A stretch of 64,000 nt of DNA from positions 372,001-436,000 of the forward strand of contig NZ_JAFMYW010000002.1 of the NCBI RefSeq assembly GCF_017353175.1, in the 5' to 3' direction. This DNA is from Fibrella forsythiae (GTDB taxonomy: Bacteria > Bacteroidota > Bacteroidia > Cytophagales > Spirosomataceae). The position numbers and the translations under genes were made by a program. This document shows positions 35,379-43,426 of the stretch, piece after piece. Under the pieces are notes generated by a model that saw nothing but the letters and a program-made list of their open reading frames with translations, was not told where the DNA came from and made no database searches. Positions within the stretch are counted from its first letter, which is position 1; each line of letters starts with the position of its first letter.

Positions 35379-36332
35379 ATGTTTTCGCACTTCACAGGCC
35401 ATAATCCACAATCGCCGCTGGTGATCCGGCTGGTAGCAGGCAGCGGTTTTCTGCTGCTGCTGGGATTGCTTTTTTTGCAGTTTACCAGCAACGTACCTGC
35501 CGACGCTAGCACGGAAACGGGTAAAAGACGTTCAGAGAAGATCAATCTGGCCTTACGCCGCACGGCCGATCTGCTGCTACGCGCGTCAGGCGATTCCAGT
35601 TCGCGTATTCCGGCGGTTGAGCAGGTAAATACACAGACGTTCCGGCTGGCCGTGGGGCGCTCGTTCAAGTACGACAGGCTACCGGCATTGCTTCACGAAT
35701 CGTTACAACGGCATAAGGTCTCGGGTACGTATGATGTAGCCGTGCTCGACTGCGCCACAAAACAGGTACAGCTAGGCTATTCAGTCAATGATCTGCTTGG
35801 TAGTACACCCGTTGTTGCGTGCACCGGCCGATCAACGATTGATGGCTGTTATACGCTGCAACTAACGTTCGACGGGTCGGCACCGGTTGAGAGACAGACC
35901 CCGTTCTGGCCGTTTCTGGCTGTTGGTGGCTTGTTTGCGGGTGTTCTGGTTATCGCCTGGCGGCAGGCCAGTCAGGTACGTTCAACGGCCATAGCGTTGA
36001 GCCCCGAAGTCCCCACCGTAATTCCCAATCAGCTTCGTTTCGGGCAGTCGTGCCTTAACCTGGATAGCCAGACATTAACGTCCGGCCCCGAGCAGCACAA
36101 CCTGACCTACCGCGAAGCCAAGCTACTGCGCCTGCTGGCCAATCATCCGAACCAGGTGCTGGAACGCGACCAGATTCTAAAACAGGTGTGGGAAGATGAA
36201 GGCGTTACCGTGGGCCGTAGCCTCGACGTGTTCATCTCGCGCCTGCGAAAACTGTTGAGCAGCGATACCACCGTTAAAATCGCTGCGGTCCATGGCGTCG
36301 GCTATCGCCTCGACGTGCAGCTCAATGTCTAA
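35379..36332 (+). CDS. Membrane-anchored one-component regulator with C-terminal winged helix
   Basis: The 317-residue protein has a transmembrane helix at about residues 17-35 (LVAGSGFLLLLGLLFLQF) and a periplasmic domain of about 145 residues (NLALRRTADLLLRASGD, AVLDCATKQVQLGY). A second helix follows at about 182-200 (FWPFLAVGGLFAGVLVIAW), then a cytoplasmic OmpR/PhoB-type winged helix at about 220-315 (NLTYREAKLLRLLANHPNQV, EDEGVTVGRSLDVFISRLRK, AVHGVGYRL). It resembles ToxR/CadC logic with the order reversed (DNA-binding domain at the C-terminus). It has no receiver or kinase domain, so the periplasmic domain must signal directly through the membrane. Adjacent secreted proteins A-C are candidate ligands or targets. 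Confidence 0.9.
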   Translation: MFSHFTGHNPQSPLVIRLVAGSGFLLLLGLLFLQFTSNVPADASTETGKRRSEKINLALRRTADLLLRASGDSSSRIPAVEQVNTQTFRLAVGRSFKYDRLPALLHESLQRHKVSGTYDVAVLDCATKQVQLGYSVNDLLGSTPVVACTGRSTIDGCYTLQLTFDGSAPVERQTPFWPFLAVGGLFAGVLVIAWRQASQVRSTAIALSPEVPTVIPNQLRFGQSCLNLDSQTLTSGPEQHNLTYREAKLLRLLANHPNQVLERDQILKQVWEDEGVTVGRSLDVFISRLRKLLSSDTTVKIAAVHGVGYRLDVQLNV

Positions 36333-36413
36333 AAATTAGCCTGGAAGATTCAAATTAGCTCCTCCTTTTTCTTCCTGACTCCTTAACCTCCTGCCGTTAT
36401 ACGATCAGGCATA

Positions 36414-37199
36414 TTGCTGCTTGTGTTCGTTGCCGTTACGGCCTGTAATGAGCAGCCGACTAGTACCCCGTCGAAAAGTGGTGCGTTACTTCCGTCGACG
36501 ACGCCCGTAAACTGGGTAGGCGATCCGTCGAAAGCGTTTATCCAGTCGCAGGTAAGCGAGTACATCCGGCGCATGTTTCAGGATAAAGACGGAAACATCC
36601 GGTTTGGTAGGCAGGGCGACGGCGCCTGCCGGTACGATGGGAAAACGCTGACGTATTTCACGCCGAAAGAAGGATTTAGCGGTGAGGTGGTGGGCGGAAT
36701 CGAACAACTCGCCGCTGGGACGATCTGGTTTGCCACCAATGATGGCGATGGCCGCTACGACGGAAAAACCTTTAGGACCTTCACCGTGAAAGATGGGCTA
36801 AGCGACAATGATATCTGGAGCATGCTGAAAGACAGCAAAGGCAACCTGTGGTTCGGCACGTTGGGCGGCGTATCCCGTTATGACGGGAAAACCTTCATTA
36901 GCTTTCCGCTACCAAAAGCATCGATTGCGGCTAATCCCCGGTTTTCGCCTAAACTGGTCTGGAGTTTTTGCGAAGACAGGGTGGGTAATATCTGGTTTGG
37001 ACTGGATGGCGATGGCGTTCGGAAATACGATGGTAACTCATTCACCAATTATTCAATCGCAGAAGGGCTTGGTAACCGGTTTGTGCAGAGCATTCTGGAA
37101 GATAAACGAGGCGAATTATGGTTCGGTACCTCCGGCGGCGTTTACCGCTTCAACGGAAAAACATTTACCAACTTTACAAAGAAGGAAGCTAACCAATGA
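36414..37199 (+). CDS. Regulator-propeller lipoprotein, start uncertain
   Basis: The product has about five two-component-regulator propeller repeats, such as KGNLWFGTLGGVSRYDGKTF and RGELWFGTSGGVYRFNGKTF, after a lipobox (VAVTAC). It lacks the YceI domain of its relative at 6080. The only legal start in frame is the TTG at 36414, but it gives a lipoprotein signal with no positive charge. Reading from an ATA at 36399 would give RSGILLLVFVAVTAC, a normal signal, so an ATG-to-ATA change or a rare start is possible. A stop at 36384 closes the frame upstream. It follows the regulator gene by under 85 bp and may be part of the same operon. Confidence 0.75.
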   Translation: MLLVFVAVTACNEQPTSTPSKSGALLPSTTPVNWVGDPSKAFIQSQVSEYIRRMFQDKDGNIRFGRQGDGACRYDGKTLTYFTPKEGFSGEVVGGIEQLAAGTIWFATNDGDGRYDGKTFRTFTVKDGLSDNDIWSMLKDSKGNLWFGTLGGVSRYDGKTFISFPLPKASIAANPRFSPKLVWSFCEDRVGNIWFGLDGDGVRKYDGNSFTNYSIAEGLGNRFVQSILEDKRGELWFGTSGGVYRFNGKTFTNFTKKEANQ

Positions 37200-37249
37200 G
37201 ATTACCGACAAGGATCAGGTAGCCAGGCTAGATACGTTGGTTGCCTTTA

Positions 37250-37284
37250 TGCTTCGCTAGTCGTGCCCTTCGACTAGCGAAGCA
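37250..37284. terminator. Hairpin after the propeller gene
   Basis: Perfect 14-bp arms (37250-37263 and 37271-37284) enclose a 7-nt loop (TGCCCTT). There is no strong T-run, so termination may be partial. The loop side reads GCCCTTCGAC, like the core of the repeat at 30431, so this may be a small relative of that element. The 290 bp from here to the next gene are AT-rich and carry no gene. Confidence 0.55.
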
Positions 37285-37576
37285 GTTCTAAAAGCTAAAT
37301 TTCGCATGAAAACCTGTATGTTAAACTAAGTGAAAATTGTGTTCATTTTGGCTAATGTTATGTGATTAAGATATTGATAAACAGATTGTTGGCTCATGGG
37401 TTGTAATCAGTATTGCCTCTGCTTTTTTTAACCAACGATTAACCACGCTATACACTAACTTCGGGCGTATTCTTGTTATTAATATGGTCGCCCGGCCAGT
37501 CATTTCAAGTGCTGAAAATGTCGCTAGGGATGTTGAAACGGGTTCACCCACGATCACGTTAAATCAAGATTCGAAA

Positions 37577-38971
37577 ATGAACGCGCTTACTAAGTTCCCA
37601 ACCGCTAAAGCACTGACGCTGGGTTTGGGATTGCTGTTTGCCCAATGGCAACCCACGCTTGCGCAGACACCCTCGTACGGCAATCAGCCTGCCGCTGCTG
37701 CCGATAATAATCCGTCATTGTTCACGTCGCTTGCTGCCTACCGCGATGATGTTCGCCGCGCCGCGCTGCTGGCTAGTCAGCAACCCAAGGTGCTGGATAA
37801 ACTCGTTCAGCAACAAGACAATAGCCGGGATGCCTTTGAACGGCTGATCCAGTCGTATGGCCAAACAAAGCAGGGGTGGTTCTATGAACTGGCCCGTTTT
37901 CCCGACATTCAGCACGCACTGGCCCTGCTGCCCGCCGGAGCCGATCAGACCACTGTAGGGGTGATCACCAAATCGATGCCGGCCAGTTTACAGGAATCGA
38001 CCTGGAAGGTCTATCGTCACCATCATGATGACCTGGTACAGGCTGACAATCTGAATCAGCAGGCTAATCAGTCGTTCGAAAAACTGATTGCCCCGCTGGA
38101 TGGCGCTACTCAGTCGGCTTTTCGGCAACTGATCACTATGCCCGATGTGCTGTCTACGCTGACCCAAAATCTTGACCAGACCGCTAAACTTGGTAGCGAT
38201 TACCAGAATGACCCGCAAGGTATTACGCAGCAATTGGCGGATCTGCACACAAAAGTAGAAGCCCAGAATCAGCAGGAACTGGCCGATTATCAGAATCAAC
38301 TGAATCAGGATCCACAGGCTCGTCAGGAATTGCAGCAGGCTGGTCAGGAGTATGCCCGGGCAAATGGCTACAACACCAGCGGCATTAATCCCAGCCCCGC
38401 CTGGCCTGCCAACTCACCTAATTATTACGCCAATCCGTATTCATACTGGTTCGGTTACCCGTATTGGTATGGTTCGCCCGTGTGGTATCCATCGTACGGC
38501 TACGGCTTTGGTACAGGCTTCGCTTATGGATTGGGCGGCAACCTGCTGTTCTACGGATTGCCCTCATACGGGTTCTCTAACTGGTTCTTCAACCGGGGTT
38601 ATTATAACTACCCGCACCTGTATAATCGGTTTAACACGTATTACAACAACCGGATTGTGGGCGGACGTGGGTACGTTACCTATGGCAACCGTGGGTTTGT
38701 AGGAGCCGCGCGTCAGGCATTCGGAAACGGTGGCTATAGCGGTTACAGTAGTCGTGGCGCCGGTAGTTATGGCAACGTCTACAACGGCGGTCGGATGAGT
38801 GCCCCGTCAGGACGTACCCAAAGCATGGGCAGCGCCCCGTCTTATCAATCGCGCTCATTCGGTGGCGGCGGAAGCTACAGCAGCGGCCGCTCGTATGGCG
38901 GTGGCGGTAGCTTCGGCGGTGGTCGCTCCTTCGGTGGCGGCGGTAGTTCTCGTGGTGGCGGACGTCGCTAG
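37577..38971 (+). CDS. Secreted protein with Tyr/Pro-rich and Gly/Ser-rich C-terminus
   Basis: The product is 464 residues from the ATG at 37577, which gives a signal peptide (LTLGLGLLFAQWQPTLAQ). Residues about 45-280 are helical and Gln-rich (LVQQQDNSRDAFERLIQSYG, QNQQELADYQNQLNQDPQAR), suggesting coiled coils. A Tyr/Trp/Pro-rich stretch follows (YWFGYPYWYGSPVWYPSYGY). The last 110 residues are Gly/Ser/Arg low-complexity repeats (SYGGGGSFGGGRSFGGGGSS). I do not recognise a family beyond Cytophagales secreted proteins of this build. It may be structural or aggregate-forming on the surface. A terminator follows 17 bp after the stop. Confidence 0.8.
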   Translation: MNALTKFPTAKALTLGLGLLFAQWQPTLAQTPSYGNQPAAAADNNPSLFTSLAAYRDDVRRAALLASQQPKVLDKLVQQQDNSRDAFERLIQSYGQTKQGWFYELARFPDIQHALALLPAGADQTTVGVITKSMPASLQESTWKVYRHHHDDLVQADNLNQQANQSFEKLIAPLDGATQSAFRQLITMPDVLSTLTQNLDQTAKLGSDYQNDPQGITQQLADLHTKVEAQNQQELADYQNQLNQDPQARQELQQAGQEYARANGYNTSGINPSPAWPANSPNYYANPYSYWFGYPYWYGSPVWYPSYGYGFGTGFAYGLGGNLLFYGLPSYGFSNWFFNRGYYNYPHLYNRFNTYYNNRIVGGRGYVTYGNRGFVGAARQAFGNGGYSGYSSRGAGSYGNVYNGGRMSAPSGRTQSMGSAPSYQSRSFGGGGSYSSGRSYGGGGSFGGGRSFGGGGSSRGGGRR

Positions 38972-38987
38972 GTGATATAGATTGTTA

Positions 38988-39023
38988 CAAAGAAGCCCGA
39001 ACAGCACGGTTCGGGCTTCTTTG
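38988..39023 (+). terminator. Rho-independent terminator
   Basis: Perfect 15-bp arms (38988-39002 and 39009-39023) enclose a 6-nt loop and are followed by a T-run. The hairpin lies just downstream of the stop at 38971. Confidence 0.92.
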
Positions 39024-39132
39024 TTTTTCGGATATATTGCTTTCGCGTTGTTGCTGCCGCTGCGGTCGAAGGGCCACCGGTGCGAAGACGAAGTCACCGC
39101 GCGAAAACGATCTTTCCAGAACTCCCCATGTA

Positions 39133-42100
39133 CTACGGCTTGACGGGCTGATAAGCGCGAACAGCTTGTTGGTTGATGCCGATCAGCAGCGTGTTGCCTA
39201 CTGCCAGCACGCTGCGCACATCGCCTGTTAAACCGAAGCCAGCCTGCGCGGGGGGGATACTTATAAACCCACCCCGGCCATTGCCCCGCAGCAACGTACC
39301 ACTGTTGGCGTCAGACCTACCGAAGCGAAGGCGAGCCTGCGTTGTATTGCCGCATAGCAGTAGGTCTTTCGTACCGTCGTGGTCGTAATCCAGGGCGGTG
39401 ATCGTAAAAATGGGTGCTAGCTGCGCGGCGGTTGGCAGGGCGGCGGCTGCGTACTTGCCAGTCGAACTGCTCAGGAACGACATGGTTCGAAACTCATTAG
39501 CTATCAGGCGTTTGGCGTCGCGGAGTTCATCGTTGGTGAACACGTCGGTCAGGGTAGCGTTGGCGTAGGTGTCGTAGCTGGTGAACCGCTGCCGAAGCAT
39601 GCTTAGCTGGTCGAGCAGTTCGTCGCGGGTGGCGTGGGGGTAGCTCTTACCCTGCACGTACAGACACAGGACCGGATCTATTTTGCCGTTGTTGTCGAAG
39701 TCCTTGTAAACCAGTTCGGCGGGTTCTCGGTCACTGGCGCGGCACTGGGTGTTCAGGCCCTGATTGCCTACCACCAGATCGGGGCGGCCGTCGCCGTTCA
39801 GGTCATCGACCAGCAGTTTGTTCCACCAGCCCCGGTATTCCTTGCCCAGAAAAGCCGTTGTCTGATCGGTCAGTTGCCCACCATTTACTAAACCCAGCAC
39901 CGTAACGGGCATCCATTCGCCAACAACAACGAGTTCGGGTTTGCGGTCGCCGTTGAGATCTATCCAGGCGGCGTCGGTGACCATACCAATAGTGGCTAGC
40001 ATGGGGGCTAGCTGGGCTGTCTGGTCGGTAAATTTGGGTGGGCCGCCAGGTACGTTGCCCTTATTAATCAGCAAGTAGCTTCGCGGCGTTTCGGGATAGC
40101 GACCTGGAATAACCCGACCGCCAACGAACAGGTCGGGCCGATTATCGCCATTTACATCGGCAACCCGCACGCAACTGGTACTGGTTCGCATGGGGGGCAG
40201 GGCGGTGGGGCTTTTGGTGAAATGCCCTTTTCCATCGTTCAGATACAGCCGATCCTGCAAGCGTGGGTCGTCGGGCTGGAAATTGCCGTAACCGCCACTG
40301 CATACATAGAGGTCAGGAAAACTGTCGCCATTGGCGTCGAAGAAGGCCGCGTCGGTGTTGGCCGAGGCAGTATCAGCGTCGAAAGCGGGTTGGGGCAGGC
40401 GGCTGAACTGGCCCGACGCCTGCTGCGTATAAATCGCGCCCGCCTGCCCGTTGCTCCCGCCGACAAACAAGTCTTCACGACCGTCGCCATTCACGTCGGC
40501 TTTCACCAGGCAGGGGCCACTGAAGGATAAAGCATTGACCAGCAATGGCTGCCGTTTAAAATCGTTGATCGTCGTGGTCGGATGCGCGTAGGCCAGCGGT
40601 GACTTCGTGGCCCGGAAGAGCGTAGTGGCGGGGGCCGGAGCCAGGTACGTTGCCTTCGCATCGGTTTCTCGCACGGTTAGCAACTGGTCGGCTTTGACGT
40701 TGGTCAGTAGTTGCTGTTTACCCGTTGGCCAGACAACCAATAACGAGTCGATGCTGGTTTCGCTGCCCAGGCCAAAATGCAACCGGGGCGACACGCTCGA
40801 CTGGTACCCCTGCGTCGGCATCTGTTCGGCATACTGTTTGTTTCCTTTTCGCGAAAGGGTCACTTTGGCTCCAACGCCCTGCGTATTGGCCCCGCTGCCG
40901 ATCAGTTTAAGGCTAATGAAATGACGCTTTTTGTCAGTTCCATTTCGGAAGATATAGGCAGGCTGGTTCGTGTTGTTGACAACCAGGTCGAGGTCGCCGT
41001 CGTTATCGAGGTCAGCATAGGCAGCCCCGGTGCTGTTCGATACCTGCGTCAGTCCCCAAGCCTGCCCGGCGTTCTCGAAAGTAACGTTACCGTCCCGTTC
41101 ACCCCGATTCCGGAACGCATAGTTGGCCACGTTCGACGAAGGCATTCGATGTACCAGTTCAAGAATGTCTTCGCGCTGTGGGTTTGAGGGCCGGTTTTGC
41201 ATGAAATCGGCCATATACTTTAAAAAATCCTGATTGGTGTAATCGCGAACGTACCCATTGGTCACATACAGGTCTTTCCAGCCGTCGTTGTCGTAGTCTG
41301 CCAGGAGGGGCGCCCAACTCCAGTCGGTGTTTGAAATGCCCGACAGTTGCCCGGTTTCGCGGTAGGTGCCATCGCCATTGCTGATCTGGAGCATGTTACG
41401 CATGATCTGGTGATGAAAGCCCGATTCAACGCTGAGTGCGTATTTCTCGTAGTTATCGGGGGCCATCAGCAGTTTCTGCCGCCGGTTATCTTCGGGCAGC
41501 ATGTCCAGCGTCAGAATATCGGGACGGGCATCGTTATTGACGTCCGATACGGCATTACCCATCGAGAAGTTAGACGTATGGCCAACGCTGGTTCTGAGCG
41601 CATCCCGAAACGTACCGTCGTGGTTATTGAGATATAGGTAGTCGGGAACGGCGTAGTCATTAGAAATGTACAGGTCGGGCCATCCATCGGCATTCAGGTC
41701 CGACACGCCCACGCCGAGTCCGTAACTCAGCACCGAACTGCTCAGCCCCGATTCGCCGGTAACGTCCTCGAAGTGGTTTCGGGTATTCCGAAACAGGCGC
41801 ATACCGATCTCCGGGTTCGTCTGTTTGCGTAACGCCGCCGTACTGGCCTTGTCAAGTACAGGCAGCGATTTAGGGTTGTGGTTCAGAAGAAACAGGTCCA
41901 GATCTCCATCGCGGTCGTAGTCGAAAAAGGTACCCTGCGTGCTCTGTGACGGATTATTCAATCCGAACTGCGCGGTCTGGTCGGTGAAATGGGGAATGCC
42001 CTGCGCGTCGGGGCCGTCGTTGATGAGGAGTTGCGGGGTTCGGTTTTCGGGTCGAACACTGCCCGAGTAGCACAGAAAAAGGTCTAGTCGTCCGTCGCCA

Positions 42101-42540
42101 TTCACGTCGGCCATAGAAACGCCGGTGCGCCAGGGGCCTTCGCGTCCGGCCACGCCCGCTGCCGCGGTAACGTCGGCAAACGTCATGGGTTTGCCGTCGC
42201 GATTCCCCTTATTGAGGTACAACTGGTTGGGTACCATGTTGCCACTAAAGTAAATGTCGTCTAGTCCATCACCGTTCAAATCGCCAACAGCTACGCCCCC
42301 ACCATTGTAGAAGTATTCGTACATCAATACGTTGGTATTCAAGCCTTCGGCGAGGTTATTGGCGAAGGTAATGCCGGTCTGGTCGGGCGAGAGCAGCGTA
42401 AATAATGGCGGTCCGGTGGGAGTGGTTGCTTCCGTTGCGGTGGCCGATTCGCTGGTTGATGGTTTGTCCTGGCAACTCAGAACAGATAAGCATGCGGTAA
42501 AAAGAAGGGCGGCGGATACGGGTCGGAAAAGGATTATCAT
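39133..42540 (-). CDS. FG-GAP/VCBS and ASPIC/UnbV lipoprotein (CRTAC1 type)
   Basis: I start this 1135-residue protein at the ATG at 42540, giving a lipoprotein signal (FTACLSVLSC). It contains many FG-GAP/VCBS calcium-binding loops of the D-x-N/D-x-D-G-x-x-D type (VAVGDLNGDGLDDIYFSGN, YDRDGDLDLFLLNHNP, LDNDGDLDLVVNNT). An ASPIC/UnbV domain lies at about 550-600 (ANTQGVGAKVTLSRKGNKQY, SVSPRLHFGLG), then a second set of VCBS loops. The protein forms one or two beta-propellers at the cell surface. Genes of this type usually accompany SusC/SusD pairs in Cytophagales, and here susCD pair 1 lies just upstream on the same strand. Confidence 0.92.
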   Translation of the reverse strand: MIILFRPVSAALLFTACLSVLSCQDKPSTSESATATEATTPTGPPLFTLLSPDQTGITFANNLAEGLNTNVLMYEYFYNGGGVAVGDLNGDGLDDIYFSGNMVPNQLYLNKGNRDGKPMTFADVTAAAGVAGREGPWRTGVSMADVNGDGRLDLFLCYSGSVRPENRTPQLLINDGPDAQGIPHFTDQTAQFGLNNPSQSTQGTFFDYDRDGDLDLFLLNHNPKSLPVLDKASTAALRKQTNPEIGMRLFRNTRNHFEDVTGESGLSSSVLSYGLGVGVSDLNADGWPDLYISNDYAVPDYLYLNNHDGTFRDALRTSVGHTSNFSMGNAVSDVNNDARPDILTLDMLPEDNRRQKLLMAPDNYEKYALSVESGFHHQIMRNMLQISNGDGTYRETGQLSGISNTDWSWAPLLADYDNDGWKDLYVTNGYVRDYTNQDFLKYMADFMQNRPSNPQREDILELVHRMPSSNVANYAFRNRGERDGNVTFENAGQAWGLTQVSNSTGAAYADLDNDGDLDLVVNNTNQPAYIFRNGTDKKRHFISLKLIGSGANTQGVGAKVTLSRKGNKQYAEQMPTQGYQSSVSPRLHFGLGSETSIDSLLVVWPTGKQQLLTNVKADQLLTVRETDAKATYLAPAPATTLFRATKSPLAYAHPTTTINDFKRQPLLVNALSFSGPCLVKADVNGDGREDLFVGGSNGQAGAIYTQQASGQFSRLPQPAFDADTASANTDAAFFDANGDSFPDLYVCSGGYGNFQPDDPRLQDRLYLNDGKGHFTKSPTALPPMRTSTSCVRVADVNGDNRPDLFVGGRVIPGRYPETPRSYLLINKGNVPGGPPKFTDQTAQLAPMLATIGMVTDAAWIDLNGDRKPELVVVGEWMPVTVLGLVNGGQLTDQTTAFLGKEYRGWWNKLLVDDLNGDGRPDLVVGNQGLNTQCRASDREPAELVYKDFDNNGKIDPVLCLYVQGKSYPHATRDELLDQLSMLRQRFTSYDTYANATLTDVFTNDELRDAKRLIANEFRTMSFLSSSTGKYAAAALPTAAQLAPIFTITALDYDHDGTKDLLLCGNTTQARLRFGRSDANSGTLLRGNGRGGFISIPPAQAGFGLTGDVRSVLAVGNTLLIGINQQAVRAYQPVKP

Positions 42541-42579
42541 GGAATGGGAAACAGAAATACACGACAAAAATCGGCTGAT

Positions 42580-43308
42580 TTACATCAGTTTACTACAGTA
42601 CGCAAGGAGTCGGGTCAATTGGTCGTTCCGGCTGAAATCGACGGGGTCAGTTTCCAGGTACGTTGCAATCTGCTGACGGTGGTTGCCGTAAAGTTTTATC
42701 AGGTTGGCTTTGGTGGCTGGGTACAGTCGGTTGTTCTTATCAACGAAAAAATAGGTGGTCTCTTTGCTAAACAGCAGGTCGCCCTTGGCATCAAGTTTAC
42801 TAACGCCCATGTTGCCCCCGGAGTAGAACTGGTACGTAGTAATGGCACCTGCACCTGTCGATTGGCCATAGGCGCTCATTTTCTCCCGTTTGGTGGTTCT
42901 CAGACCCTGTTTTGCGGCCAGTTTGATGCCGTCATAGTCGGCAACAATTTCGGTGTAACCTCGCCTCTGGTCATACAGAAACAGTGCAGTACGTGGTGAA
43001 TCAGGGGCAGGTGATGGGTTGATGATCTCGACAAGCCGCACAATGGGCTCTTCGGTCAGGGCCATGGTATCGCCGCGCGCCGTGATAAAGTGCATTTCGC
43101 CTAAGATAACGTGGTAATTGAACCGGGCGTCGACTGTGGTGCCGTTCAGAAAGGCTACGGTGCCGTTTCTGAACTGATCATACTGATACCGGTCACGGTA
43201 CGAAACGGCCTGTTCGCTGCCCTTCACCCGAATCACGCCCGTGGATTGCGCCAGGCAGGCGGTAGTGGCAAGCAGACCAAAGGCGCCAACAAACAGGGCT
43301 ACGTTCAT
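42580..43308 (-). CDS. Secreted protein of unknown function
   Basis: This 242-residue product begins at the ATG at 43308 with a signal peptide (MNVALFVGAFGLLATTACLA). The rest has no motif I recognise: a Gly/Ser loop, a beta-rich first half (YDQFRNGTVAFLNGTTVDAR, FNYHVILGEMHFITARGD) and a C-terminal region ending in LTRLLAYCSKLM. It lies between the susD gene (terminator at 43337-43369) and the FG-GAP lipoprotein gene, 39 bp before the latter on the same strand. It may therefore be co-transcribed with that lipoprotein. Confidence 0.72.
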   Translation of the reverse strand: MNVALFVGAFGLLATTACLAQSTGVIRVKGSEQAVSYRDRYQYDQFRNGTVAFLNGTTVDARFNYHVILGEMHFITARGDTMALTEEPIVRLVEIINPSPAPDSPRTALFLYDQRRGYTEIVADYDGIKLAAKQGLRTTKREKMSAYGQSTGAGAITTYQFYSGGNMGVSKLDAKGDLLFSKETTYFFVDKNNRLYPATKANLIKLYGNHRQQIATYLETDPVDFSRNDQLTRLLAYCSKLM

Positions 43309-43336
43309 GGTAAATAAACACACAAGTGTTAAAAAG

Positions 43337-43369
43337 ACTGATGCCAGCGTAGGTTACGCTGGCATCAGT
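43337..43369 (-). terminator. Terminator after susD of pair 1
   Basis: 15-bp perfect arms (43337-43351 and 43355-43369) enclose a 3-nt loop and are followed on the minus strand by CTTTTTAACA. It separates the susCD unit from the downstream secreted protein gene. Confidence 0.8.
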
Positions 43370-43426
43370 TGAAGATAAGGAGTAAACCCGACTTTTAGGC
43401 TTGTCACTCCCGGTATTTTACATTGC

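Noticed and set aside
37197-37260. A possible frameshift extending the propeller lipoprotein (EITDKDQVARLDTLVAFMLR in another frame)
   Set aside because: The propeller repeat ends naturally before the stop and I do not recognise the extra residues as part of the family, so one frame is sufficient.
38860-38970. Short tandem repeats that could suggest a CRISPR or satellite
   Set aside because: They are Gly/Ser codon repeats inside an open reading frame of a secreted protein, without spacers of constant length.
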